Source: Rhizophagus clarus (taxonomy: Eukaryota > Glomeromycota > Glomeromycetes > Glomerales > Glomeraceae). From it: a stretch of 64,000 bases of DNA. The stretch is from the NCBI GenBank assembly GCA_015698045.1, contig BLAL01000229.1:124001-188000 (forward strand). Direction: 5' to 3'. Of the stretch, positions 23,461 to 32,727 are shown piece after piece. Below the pieces are notes generated by a model. The model was not told the DNA's origin. It worked only from the letters and a program-made list of their open reading frames with translations, and searched no databases. The position numbers and the translations under genes are program-made. Position 1 is the stretch's first letter. The number at the start of each line of letters is the position of its first letter.

Positions 23461-24139
23461 AAATGCTATACTTTTCGGCTATCCGATATGTGTGAAAATT
23501 ATGAAATTATGCTTATATTTCAAATACAAATAGGATACATATCGGGTATATATAGAATACTTATTAGCACTATCCGATAAGTGTATAATATCTGTCTGAT
23601 ATTTTTTTAAAATATATCAGGTACCCAATAAATCTATGATATGTAACCAATATTTAACTACCCAATATGTATGAGAAATGTACCCGATATGTATGTTATA
23701 TGTCACCGATTTTCTGCATCCGACGGGTATATATCAGGTACCCGATATGTGTAGTATTATTAAATAGCATACACATATTTCACACATATCGAGTACATAT
23801 CAGGTAGCCGATATGTACCCGATATGTACCTGATAGCATCGATTTTGACCAGTGTAGTATAGTACTAGTATAGTATAGTACAGTACTAAGTATTGTACTT
23901 GTACCTGAAAATTTAGTACAAATGCAATTTAGTACATACCTACTAAGTAAATTTTATTGGTTAATTTTATGAATATAAACAACATTATTCACGTGATATC
24001 TACCATAAATTGTTAAATTACATCCTAAAAAATAAAAACTATATTAGTATAATGACTTAGTACTTGTACGAGATTTTTTACTAGTACAGTACGTACTAAA
24101 ATTTTGCCAGTACAGGTGTACTACCACAATCCTGGTTAT

Positions 24140-25390
24140 AACAAATATTGCCACTCCAGTTCATGTTAAAGCTTTTGCACAAATGCTTTACCAAATTCGT
24201 GATTCCCCCTGTCGTATTATTTTTTATTCTATCAGAAAAATTTTAACGAACTTTTTCACTTGCCAGGTCGTAAAAATATTCAAGCAGAGCTTGAAAGTAC
24301 TCAGCTTAATAATTTGCCCATAGCAATAAAGGGACATCATGAATGGAATAATAATACCATTTCTTATAGAGTTGATGAGTCTCTGGCCATAATAACTTTC
24401 ATTGAAGTTGAGCATCAGAAACGCCTTTCTGCGAGATATTTTATTGAGAAGCTTTGTAATCTTATAGCCAGTACTGGCGCTTCTCTCCAACTAATAAAAA
24501 TGAATGAGAGCTAAGGAGTTATAGGAAATCATAAAAAAGTCCGTAATGAGGTTAGGGTTGAAACATTAGTTATTAAAGAAACAGATTTTAATGCAGTTGC
24601 TACTTCTCAGAATCTTAATCCTGAAGAAGCTGAAGTCCTTAAATTTGACCAAGAATGTTCTATCGCAGATACTATGGCACTTAAATATTTTTATATGCGG
24701 AATCTTTATTGCAAAGACATGAGTATCGAGGATTGAAATAATATTTGCAATAGAAAATTCATTGAAAATTTTAGTTCACCTGAAGCTCAGAAGCATTTTT
24801 TATGGTTGTCTTATTTTTGAAGGCAAGGTGATGATGAGAAGAATGCAATGAAGGGATTGAAAGCTGAGGAAAATATACAATAGGAAATTGCCTGCTATAA
24901 AGCTGAAGAGAATCTGGAAAAATCAGTGGCAGAAGACTTGCGTAAATCTTATTTAGAAAATTATTGGAAAGTTATACAAGAACTTTTTAAGATATTGGAT
25001 TTTACCAGCATAGATGATAAGCGTATTCTTTTTGATAGTATGGTATTAGAAGCGTTTATGCAATCCTATAAAAGATTTATAGAAATCTGAGATCAATCCT
25101 TATTGCTCTTTGGTTTTAAGTCTCGTACAAAAGAAACACCAGATCTTAACTCAGCTATAAAAACAATAAATGCAATTGCTGGTAATTGGTATGGATATAC
25201 TATTAAAAGTGATAAAAAAAGAATAGGACCTAAAGAAAAGCGAATTTGGGAACAATCATATCAAATTAATTGCCAACTATATAAAGGTCTTAGTTTTGGA
25301 GATAAAGGTGCTCCAGAACTTCCACTATATAGGCCAAAAACAGATAACGATATTCAGGAACTCTTTGATTCTATAGGGCAGGATAAATAA
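24140..25390 (+). pseudogene. Broken origin-binding-protein/helicase-like gene (C-terminal part), fossil
   Basis: The pieces read as one protein: a block with GHHEWNN and RVDESLAIITFIEVEH, then TGASLQLIKMNES, VIKETDFNAVATS, ADTMALKYFYMRN, KSYLENYWKVIQELFKILDF and DLNSAIKTINAIAGNWYGY. I associate this arrangement with the C-terminal part of replication-origin-binding-protein or helicase-like genes of a repeated Rhizophagus family that may derive from a virus-like or plasmid-like replicon. The copy is broken in several places and lacks its N-terminal helicase half, which would lie beyond the MITE at 24135. The tyrosine-recombinase-like gene downstream may belong to the same element. Confidence 0.45.
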
Positions 25391-25415
25391 TACTTCAGTC
25401 CAGATCGTTATTCAG

Positions 25416-25700
25416 CTAAGTCTTGACCATATTAGATTCTGTTTTAGTTTTTTTATTTTCATGCCAAGTATGATCATAAATTTTGCTATGTGAGCTATAA
25501 ATTTCAGTTTCAGAATAGGTTCCTTTCTCACAGACAGGGCATATTGTTCTAAGAAGGGCATTATAATGTCTGGCGCATCCTAATTCACTCATGCATCCTT
25601 TTTCACAGATCAAACCATCTCTCTTAATGTATTGGCAGATAAAACGACTTATACGAGGTAATTTTGATATTTCATCTTCACTTTTATTATAGATATTCAA
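25416..25700 (-). CDS. Small Cys/His-rich protein, 94 aa, possibly zinc-binding
   Basis: A single ORF from ATG (25698-25700) to the stop at 25416, convergent with the preceding gene. Likely metal ligands: Cys22, Cys32, Cys36, Cys42 and His45 as one group (GCARHY), then CPVC at 54-57 with His71, His77 and His80. The C-terminus is Lys/Thr-rich. The Cys/His spacing makes a real zinc-binding protein more likely than chance, but I do not recognise a family. Its position between an origin-binding-like fossil and a recombinase-like gene suggests it is part of the same element. Confidence 0.45.
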   Translation of the reverse strand: MNIYNKSEDEISKLPRISRFICQYIKRDGLICEKGCMSELGCARHYNALLRTICPVCEKGTYSETEIYSSHSKIYDHTWHENKKTKTESNMVKT

Positions 25701-25899
25701 AAATGTGTTACATATCTTTCACATTCAATACTGGCTAAAGCTAGTTTCTAGAACTGTGTGAGATATATTATTATTTTTTCCTTCCTTCAACCCTCTGCTA
25801 TATAGTATCCCAAAATCTATAATTAAGGGAATTTTTCGAATTGAATTTTTTCCTACATAATATAAGTAGAAGAAATAACTAAAGTCTACTTATATCGAC

Positions 25900-27162
25900 A
25901 TGTCTACTGCAGAACTTATCCAAAAGGCTCAGAAAGCAAAAACTAATAAATTCGTTTTGATTCTAGAACAGTTCTTAGAAAGATATAACTTATCCACTAA
26001 GTCAACTCCAGAACAATTGAACAAACATGCTTCTGAACTTAATGCTTTACTTCCAGATTGGAAATCCTGTAAGTGCGTTAAGAAAGCCCTTGTGAGAGGT
26101 ACTGAAAAAAGAAGTGCATTTAGCAAAAAGCAGAAAGAGGTTTTCATGCCAGATCAGGGAAATATGATATATTCTGTCAGGAAAAGGGCTCAAGAAGTCG
26201 CTAAAAGTGAAGATAAGTGGAATATTTTCATTAATACTTTAGATTTGGGATCAAAAGGAAGTAAGGATGGAGTAATTGATGATAAGGAAATGGTTGCTTC
26301 TAGCTCAAACCAATCACGATTTCATAAGTATTTAGCAGAGTACGAGGCTAATCCTGAACTTATTGATCGCTATGCCAAAGATTCGAAGACCACTACAGCT
26401 TCCAACAAAATCCAGCAAAAGTGGACTGAGAAGCGCTTGGCTAATCCAGGTAGAACTCCAGAACATTTCACCTTTGAGAAAGTGCTTAGGAGACTCCAGA
26501 ATATCGATACTTCTAAAATTCCCTCTATGCAGGATCTCGCAGATATGATAGTGATGCTGAGCATGAGGCTTGCTGAAGTATCATCTCTCCAGATTATTAA
26601 TTACAAACCAGATTCTGAAGATCTGCCAGCATGGTATAAAGATGATTATTCTTGGTATTGCACTGGATGTCGCAAACAGAGAGATAAACCGATGCCTATG
26701 CACTTACTCTCTATGGAAAAAGATCCAGAATGTGCTAGGGAATTACTTACCTGGATTCAAGACGCTATTAAGGCTGGGAAATTGCATGATCCAGTTTATA
26801 CTGAAACTGGAAAACGTAATAATGTGCCATTTGCCAAATTTATAAAGAGTTTAAAAACTAATCAGGACGAAGATGAGATTACCCCCAAGCTTCTAAGAAA
26901 AATAGGAGCTAAACACGCCTCGATGGTTCATGCCGGTCCAAATCCAACCTCTCAACATCTCAACAATCTTTCAGAAATCGCATTAAGACATAAAATTAAC
27001 CGTCTTGATGCAGGAAAAAATTATGCTTTAGGTGATCCAAAATCAAAGAAAGAGCCAAATCTGAACCAGAGACAGGTGATGGTCCAAAACTTTAAACACA
27101 GGCTTCTTCACCTATGTCCCAGCCTAAAAATGATGATTATAACCCTTTCAAAGGACAAATAG
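25900..27162 (+). CDS. Tyrosine-recombinase-like protein, about 420 aa
   Basis: The ORF starts at ATG 25900. A Lys-rich N-terminal half could serve for arm and core DNA binding. The C-terminal half has the order expected of a tyrosine recombinase: Arg223 in MLSMRLAEVSSL, Arg333 in TPKLLRKIGAKH, His364 in EIALRHKIN and Tyr375 in GKNYAL. A CTGCRKQ element lies near 254-260. Length and order fit Crypton-like or integrase-like enzymes. I assign it by motif only; no structure or search was used. The gene looks whole or nearly so. It probably belongs with the origin-binding-like fossil upstream, giving an element with its own recombinase and replication-type protein. Confidence 0.5.
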   Translation: MSTAELIQKAQKAKTNKFVLILEQFLERYNLSTKSTPEQLNKHASELNALLPDWKSCKCVKKALVRGTEKRSAFSKKQKEVFMPDQGNMIYSVRKRAQEVAKSEDKWNIFINTLDLGSKGSKDGVIDDKEMVASSSNQSRFHKYLAEYEANPELIDRYAKDSKTTTASNKIQQKWTEKRLANPGRTPEHFTFEKVLRRLQNIDTSKIPSMQDLADMIVMLSMRLAEVSSLQIINYKPDSEDLPAWYKDDYSWYCTGCRKQRDKPMPMHLLSMEKDPECARELLTWIQDAIKAGKLHDPVYTETGKRNNVPFAKFIKSLKTNQDEDEITPKLLRKIGAKHASMVHAGPNPTSQHLNNLSEIALRHKINRLDAGKNYALGDPKSKKEPNLNQRQVMVQNFKHRLLHLCPSLKMMIITLSKDK

Positions 27163-27386
27163 CAGAAATAGATTCAATGTTAGCTGGTTTCTAAAATCCC
27201 CCCTTGTTCATAGAACTTCAAGGTGGTAATGTGAATATGGTTCTGAATAGTTTTTTCTTAATTTGATATATAGCTATCCACCCTGAAGATTTTTGATCGA
27301 AGGGAAGAAATGAGGCAGGATTTTTTTTAGTCCGATCTTACCAGACCAGAGCAATAATCATCGTAAATTGGAATTGGATAAATTAA

Positions 27387-27770
27387 CATGTATGGCTAAG
27401 AAATCGAGGAATAATAGACGCAGGTAAGTTTACTACTAACCCCACACAGTATTTGCCATTATGCAATCCGACCAAGTATGATCACACATATGATAGGGCA
27501 ACTGGCCTTATCACTGTCAAGAATATAAGACAGGATAGGATTGTAGGCGTGTTCGATTATCCTGAACTGTGCGAATATCTGGCAGTGATCACCAGCTCGG
27601 AAGAATTTACTGAGCCACAGATTGTGCGACAAAAAATAAGTGTCAGGTCTTGTGCGACAGCCGTTAAGGCGCTAAAGCATATTAATTTTCACATATCGTA
27701 TCAAATAGCTAGCCAGTACCCCCAAACAAATGTGAAAGTCGGTCTACACGCAACACAGGACATACTTTAA
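27387..27770 (+). pseudogene. ORF fragment of an unrecognised repeated family
   Basis: The frame is open from just after a stop at 27384-27386 to 27770 (127 codons) and contains no ATG. It reads naturally (RNRGIIDAGKFTTNPTQYLP, then DRATGLITVKNIRQDRIVGV, YPELCEYLAVITSSEEF). A decayed copy of its middle and 3' flank recurs at 29880-30110. I do not recognise the family. A missing 5' exon or truncation would explain the lack of a start. Confidence 0.4.
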
Positions 27771-28255
27771 AAGCAAATAGTGTGGACAAAAGCATATGTA
27801 ATGAAAGGCGCAATTTTAAGATCGCCAGGCTATCCAGGCATAAGACCAATGGAAAAAAGGTAAATAGTAATCTTCATTACGACCATTCATCTTGGAAATG
27901 GAAAATCATTTTACCAAGAAAATCAACTAGTATTTTAGTAATCAGCGTTTGGTGTAGAGGGTGTTTTAATTTAAGAACCTCTTTCTTGTTTAGTAATAAA
28001 TTATAAATTGACGTCATCCGATATCGGATTGTCATTCTTTAAAATGAATGCTGTCATATGGTTAAAAAAGACCGTACTTTAAGCCAAACTTGATAAAGTT
28101 TAGGAAATTTCCTATTGATTATCTTGAATAACCAAAATTTTTAATTTTATGGATAATTCCCCTGAAATGATCTAAAAGCATGTGCTCACCTTTCTTCTTA
28201 TTCACAATCCATTTTTTTCTCATTCAATCTAACAATGTGATTATTCCAAATTTCT
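27771..28255. other. Intergenic stretch
   Basis: No supported gene is seen. TGACGTCA (near 28010) is followed at once by the palindrome atccgatatcggat. A short open frame at 27782-28006 has no credible composition. Confidence 0.4.
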
Positions 28256-28266
28256 TATATAAATAA
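28256..28266 (+). promoter_or_regulatory. TATA box of the predicted secreted-protein gene
   Basis: TATATAAATAA lies 60 bases upstream of the ATG at 28326. A pyrimidine/AT-rich leader follows. Confidence 0.5.
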
Positions 28267-28325
28267 GAAAGAAAAGTGCTTATTAAAAATTATTAAAATT
28301 ATTTAAAAAACACATTAAACTTACT

Positions 28326-28969
28326 ATGCGACGTCCTATTTCTTTCACTTATATTATCATTGTAACCATCTGTAGCTTGATGAATATCATAGCTTTGATG
28401 CCAGCCACTGAAGGTAAAAAGCTCTGAAATATTTTTTAGTTTCCAAATACAGTAATTTAATTTATTTAATAATATATATATAGCATATGAGGTTCTACTT
28501 AGGAATTGGGGCGGTGAAGAATCAGTAATTATATCGGATTTTATTGAGATAAATTCCATGAGTGATTTGATATCATGTATATTCTTTTTGATTTTAATTT
28601 AATTTTATTTATGTACAGCGCACTTGTTGTGTTTGGCAGGAAGATTCTCAACACAACTTCATAACTTATATACCTCCAAGTGTACCCCATAAAAATGAAG
28701 ATTATTATTGTTTCGATTGTGCGACCTTCGATGGTATGGATTTAAAGGGTGCGGATTTAAGAAATGGTATTCTTACTTATCAAACGTTAGATAATACTAC
28801 AGCATACTGGGTTGATATGGGCATCCTTGATGGCTTTGCGAAATCAAATCAAGGTGGTGATAGTGGTTATACCAAAAATACCTGTTTCCACGTACATGGT
28901 CGCAAATTCGATGCATCTCTTTATGAAGCACCTTACGATGAATGTGAAAAAATCAGAGATTCAAAATAA
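28326..28969 (+). CDS. Predicted small secreted Cys-containing protein, three exons, about 159 aa
   Basis: Exons 28326-28413, 28484-28524 and 28619-28969 join in phase with GT-AG introns. The start is MRRPISFTYIIIVTICSL, a short basic stretch then a hydrophobic run, as in a signal peptide, with a likely cut near MPATEG/A. The mature part has six Cys (RTCCVWQ, YYCFDC, NTCFH, DECEK) and segments such as GADLRNGILTYQTLDN and QGGDSGYTKN. No transmembrane segment follows, so secretion is likely and an apoplastic or effector-like role is possible. The exon 2 donor (GTAATT at 28525) is the weak point: other donors break phase, and the exon 3 acceptor could also be at 28638-28639. I recognise no family. 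Confidence 0.55.
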
Positions 28970-29340
28970 GACCGCATATCTTTACAAAAACATCAATCAT
29001 TGGTCTTGTATAATGTACTTTGCAGATACTAATTATATCATGAAAAAAAATACTCTTCAATATCAATATTTATTAAAAAATAACATGTATCCTGGGCTAC
29101 GTCCCAAACATTGTATTTATTTAGTTAATAATCCTCTATTCTATCTAAATTAATCTAGCGTGCAATGTGCATCCAAATAATTACTCATAATTGATTCAAC
29201 TTCCACTTCCCGATATTTAATAAAGAAATGTTTTACCTTTATTAGATTCTTGTCTTGAGCAAATTTCAGCCGGGTGCCCCGGTCAAAAAACACATTTTTT
29301 TATTTTGAATGCTTATATACATTGTATTAGTTATATATAG
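28970..29340 (+). repeat. Gene-flanking repeat with GC-rich hairpins
   Basis: Two short words recur around gene ends here and at 32125-32235: ggctacgtccc followed by aacattgtattta, and gcaaatttcagccgggg followed by cccggtcaaaaaacaca. Both form hairpins (GGGctacgtCCC and CCGGGG...CCCGG). The repetition suggests duplicated 3' flanks or promoters of related genes. Confidence 0.5.
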
Positions 29341-29880
29341 ATCATGTCATCCGAGCTTGAATTATTGAAACAGCGTATCACTGAACTTGAAGCTAAGAAC
29401 GACAAGCTTGAGGCTGAGAATGACGCAGGGCAATAGCTCTACTAGTAAATGTTTCGAGTACGTAAAACTTTATGCTATGCTCACTGGTAAAGATTTGGAT
29501 GATGTAGACGTTAAAGTAAAATTCATCAGTGGATTATCATCCGATAATAAAAAGCGTGCAGAAGAGTTTGGGTTTAAAAAACCTTTAAAGAGATAGTCAA
29601 ATATTTAGTTAGAGATCCAACACTTTCTACCGAAATACAGAAATACAAAGTGGGGGAGCTGAAACAAGGTAATGAATCGGTAAGGCCGTAAGGGTATTTT
29701 ATCAAAAATTAGAAAGGCTTAGAAAGCTTTCCGGATGTGATGAGGAAGATCTTAGAAAAAAATTATTTTGCGGAATTTCATCTATAAATCAAGATGAAGT
29801 CAAATTATGGGGGATGAATCTTCCTTTGGATGAGTTGATAGAAAGGCTTGAAACACTAGAACAACTTTCTGAATAATAGA
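29341..29880 (+). pseudogene. Coiled-coil plus gag-like repeat protein, fossil
   Basis: It starts MSSELELLKQRITELEAKND, a coiled coil common in a repeated Rhizophagus family. Two related segments follow: KLYAMLTGKDLDDVDVKVKF with FISGLSSDN, and FYQKLERLRKLSGCDEEDLR with LPLDELIERLETLE. These resemble the helical capsid-like region of LTR-retrotransposon gag proteins, so I treat it as a fossil. It is broken in a few places. Confidence 0.4.
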
Positions 29881-30140
29881 GTGCCGATCACCAGCTCGGA
29901 AGAATTTGCTGAGCCACAGATTGTGCAACAAAAAAAATAGGCTAATCACCAGACAGGTTTGTGTGACATAATAATTTTTGCATATATATTCGAAAAACAT
30001 ATTAACCTTTATTCTTTATTTTTTTCCCCAAACAATCGAGAAAATGTGAAAGAATGTCTACAAGCAACACAGGACCAGCTCTAAAAGTAAATAGTTACGT
30101 TAGAAGCATATGTTATGAAGGGCTGAGGGACTCACAATTT
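29880..30140 (+). repeat. Decayed partial copy of the 27.4-kb ORF and its flank
   Basis: The stretch atcaccagctcggaagaattt and the later agtctacaagcaacacaggac resemble 27588-27610 and 27738-27765. Between them lies a TATA-bearing segment (tttgtgtgacataataattt, then gcatatatatt) that is similar to 32360-32420 and so may be a shared promoter. Confidence 0.45.
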
Positions 30141-30338
30141 TGAGATCGCCGGGCGTAAAGCCAACTAGATCTCCATGTGAAAAGTTATGAGGATTCCGTT
30201 TACATGTGCTTTCATGAAGCTCTTGGCATCATACGACAATGCTAATCACTATTCTTATCTCCCTATCTTTTTTCCAGCAAGATATAAAGCACGTAGGAGT
30301 ATGTGGAAGTTCAGCCAACTTTCCGCAAAAAAAATAAG

Positions 30339-30408
30339 GTATGTATATGCCAGAAGTTGTGTATGTATGAGAGCGAGCTTTTTCTCACTATGGGCTCTTG
30401 CATTTCAG
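30339..30408 (+). other. Intron in the leader of the following gene
   Basis: A GTATGT donor at 30339 and a tttcag acceptor at 30407-30408 give a 70-base intron, eleven bases before the ATG. A TATA-like agatataaagc sits at about 30282. The upstream reading frame from 30187 is in phase across the intron, so an N-terminal extension cannot be excluded. Confidence 0.5.
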
Positions 30409-30418
30409 AAAACGAAAT

Positions 30419-30733
30419 ATGGCCAATATTACTCTCAACTGCGTTATAATTCCCACCGGTGGCTTCATTGGAATTCCAAACAATGATGTTAATCTAACGG
30501 TTACAATTCCCCTTGGAAATACGGTCAGAAATCTTCACACTCAGATTTAACAACAGTTACCTCAGCAATTCAGAAATGTCCCATTTTATCTTCGTGCACT
30601 CCGCCCTGGGCTTGTAAATTACGTTGCTATGCGACAAGGGGGATTGATTTCTGATTATTTTGATGGGAATCCCACTGCGGGTGTTTGCCATGTTCTTATA
30701 GAGCATGATGTATATGGTTATTATGACTTATAA
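30419..30733 (+). pseudogene. Small unrecognised protein (104 codons) with one in-frame stop
   Basis: It reads MANITLNCVIIPTGGFIGIP, LTVTIPLGNTVRNLHTQI, then a TAA at 30548-30550, then QQLPQQFRNVPFYLRALRPG and ending HDVYGYYDL. The stop is one C-to-T change from CAA, and the reading resumes in the same frame. Alternating beta-like segments could fit a small ubiquitin-like fold, but that is inference. It may be a recent pseudogene or a truncated 43-residue product. A poly(A) signal-like aataaag follows at about 30815. Confidence 0.45.
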
Positions 30734-31013
30734 CGCGAAATATTCGTGCAAAGCGCCCTAACGGCCAATTATAATGTATTGTAGGCCGGCTACCGGCAAC
30801 GTTTTATTTCATAAATAAAGTATTATTATCGAACGTATATGATAAATGAATCACGTGAAATGATGTAATGCCTGTACTACATAAAAAGCTATATTAATGC
30901 CCAGTATTCTCTTTCCCGATCAGAAATAAAATTTTATCTTACTCCGGAACATAACACTGAACGTAACACTATTTTTTTATCCGAGCCTATTTCCACTATA
31001 AAAACGTAACACT

Positions 31014-32104
31014 ATGTCCACCTCAACAGTTGAACACGACTCATACTTGGTTGAGAACTGGGATACAGAAACCCTTATCGATTTTTTGAAAGAGCAGAAC
31101 CTTAAGCTTGAGGAAAAGCACTTCGATATTCTTCGTAATGAAGAAATTACCGGCCTCTCCTTTCTTGATATGACCGAAGAAAAATTACGTAGTTATGGAT
31201 TTAAAGGTGGACCAGCAACACTTCTCGCAAAAGAGGTCCAGACCTTCAAAGAAAAGCCGAAGCGTGCGTTCTCCTCGTACAAGAGTTTGAAAGACTTGGA
31301 TGAGGTGTTTGCAAGTACGGGATCGTGAGTTGGGATATCACTCGTATTCCTCAGTCCAAACCAGTTCCCCATCCCATAGACGAAAGTTCCAAGGAGTTTA
31401 AGTTATGTATTGACGATATTCTTCGCAGGATAAGGAACATGGGACCTGTCGTAGATAGTAATGAGGCTATGCGTTGCGAGTACATTTCTACTATCTTGCA
31501 CACGGCAGTAAGTCTTCTCGAAGGTTTGGTAATCACGCCTCAGATGAATGTAACTGGTGAAGAAAATACCGGCCGTGTCGACTACGCTATCAAGAAGATC
31601 CTGGACGATTTACTCGAAGAAATAATTTGCATAACTGAGGGTAAACAAAATCAGGCGACTGTGGGTATCTGCCAAAACTTACTACAATGCCGAAGTGCCT
31701 GTGATGTAAGTATAACAAATTCTACTAGCTCGCTCGCTATAAGATGATCATGGGCTATTGCTAATTTACTTATCTATTTCCCTCAGATGAATATAAATAT
31801 GAACAAGAAAAAAAGGAAGGCGGATGATGCATTCGATCCTGACTATGACTACGTCTATGGTATAGTCAGCACTGGAACTGACTGGTACTTCATTCTTCAT
31901 AGTACCGAGGGCATCTATAGTACTAGCAGGACCGAGTATCGAATTTCACTTACAGAAGACGCCCTCGATGATGATACAGACTTGCGCAAGAATGTGAAGA
32001 GGGTATTAGAGGTTATAGTAAGTTTATTAAAGGATAGAGCACTAGGTAGTGAGGAACCCGCAACTAAGAAGCGCCGTGTAGAAGAGATAATCAAGAAAAA
32101 ATAA
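31014..32104 (+). pseudogene. SAM-domain protein of a large Rhizophagus family, one frameshift
   Basis: Exon 1 starts MSTSTVEHDSYLVENWDTET and contains a sterile alpha motif (TLIDFLKEQNLKLEEKHFDI, EITGLSFLDMTEEKL, YGFKGGPATLLAKEV), then RAFSSYKSLKDLDEVF. The frame changes near 31320-31330 and continues with CIDDILRRIRNMGPVVDSNE, ENTGRVDYAIKKILDDLLEE and VGICQNLLQCRSAC. A GT-AG intron (31706-31786) joins in phase to exon 3 (31787-32104) with KKKRKADDAF, YDYVYGIVSTGTDWYFILHS and a basic end. SAM domains mediate protein-protein contacts; the C-terminal module is known to me only as a recurrent partner in this fungal family. The frameshift probably inactivates this copy; a sequencing slip is the alternative. 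Confidence 0.7.
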
Positions 32105-32727
32105 TCATGTATAATAGCATAGACGTCATGTATCGCGGGCTACGTCCCGAACATTTGTATTTATTTTCGCATGTATTAATAAAAAAAATTCTTAGCAAAT
32201 TTCAGCCGGGGCGCCCGGTCAAAAAACACATATTTTTTATTATGAATACTAACACACAGAATATTAAAAGATTATCGATACAATAGGCTTACCGATCACC
32301 TGGCCGAAGGCGCTAAGGCAAATGCGCAGATGTTCGGTAAAATTCTTGCCGAAGAATAGGGGTTGTGTGACGTAGGATCCGCATATATATACACATACTA
32401 ACATTTATTTTTTTTTCTCTAACTCGATTTTTGCATGTCATGTCTCCGGCTACATTATTATCATATCAGTAAAACAATATTCAGGTATGGACAATTTTCC
32501 AGCAATCATTATTTCGCATATGGGATTGGGGATATCTATGCTAATCATGAAGTCATTTTTATCGATTTGCAGGGGGGATTAACTGAATGACGAAATGCAG
32601 TGCGTAATTGCTGGTGAAAATCCGGGGAATGTTTTCTCCTACGAAATTTACAAGTGATATAAAAACCCGCCTTTAGCCCCGATAATTCACTACGTTCATG
32701 ATCAGTATATGTAAGCAGTGAACGGGT
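32105..32727 (+). other. 3' flank, shared promoter-like segment and effector-like remnants
   Basis: The flanking hairpins noted at 28970-29340 recur at 32130-32235. A promoter-like segment (gcatatatatacacatacta) lies near 32380-32405. At 32590-32640 a short reading (MQCVIAGENPGNVFSYEI) resembles the start of Crinkler-type (CRN) effectors, which are common in this fungus. If real it is a broken fossil fragment. No intact gene is seen. Confidence 0.35.

Larger units (their letters stand above)
19569..23854. mobile_element. CACTG-ended TIR element with TAG duplication and subterminal repeats (4.3 kb)
   Basis: The left end CACTGGTCAAAATC and its right inverse GATTTTGACCAGTG are perfect. The TIR continues imperfectly (ctatcaggta, then atatcgg) for about 35 bp. 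TAG lies directly outside both ends. Inside both ends are clusters of acccgatatgt and ggtacccgatatgtg words (19600-19800 and 23460-23840), the subterminal repeat layout typical of CACTA/EnSpm elements. No transposase is present. It carries a mini-exon array and a Myb/SANT-like gene. A PIF/Harbinger origin is an alternative, since that group also makes 3-bp duplications and encodes a Myb/SANT partner. Confidence 0.8.
19546..24135. mobile_element. MITE-like element (about 300 bp) split by a CACTG element
   Basis: The right part (about 23855-24135) has inverted words tgtacttgtacctgaaaatt and tactaaaattttgccagtac. Its outer end ccacaatcctggt partly mirrors the 23-base left remnant actagggttgg... 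at 19546-19568. The CACTG element sits between the two halves, with TAG on both sides. Removing it restores a run of tagtatagtactag words. The outer target duplication is unclear (ataac on both sides). Confidence 0.5.

Noticed and set aside
24224-24490. Minus-strand 88-codon frame
   Set aside because: It is a shadow of the origin-binding-like fossil on the plus strand.
27421-27449. Perfect GTAAGT ... CTAAC ... ACAG intron of about 26 bases
   Set aside because: It is too short for a spliceosomal intron, and the frame is open straight through it while splicing would break phase.
31325-31354. GTGAGT ... CTCAG intron of 30 bases that would explain the SAM gene frame change
   Set aside because: It is too short, and the phases on either side do not match after removal. 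A frameshift is simpler.
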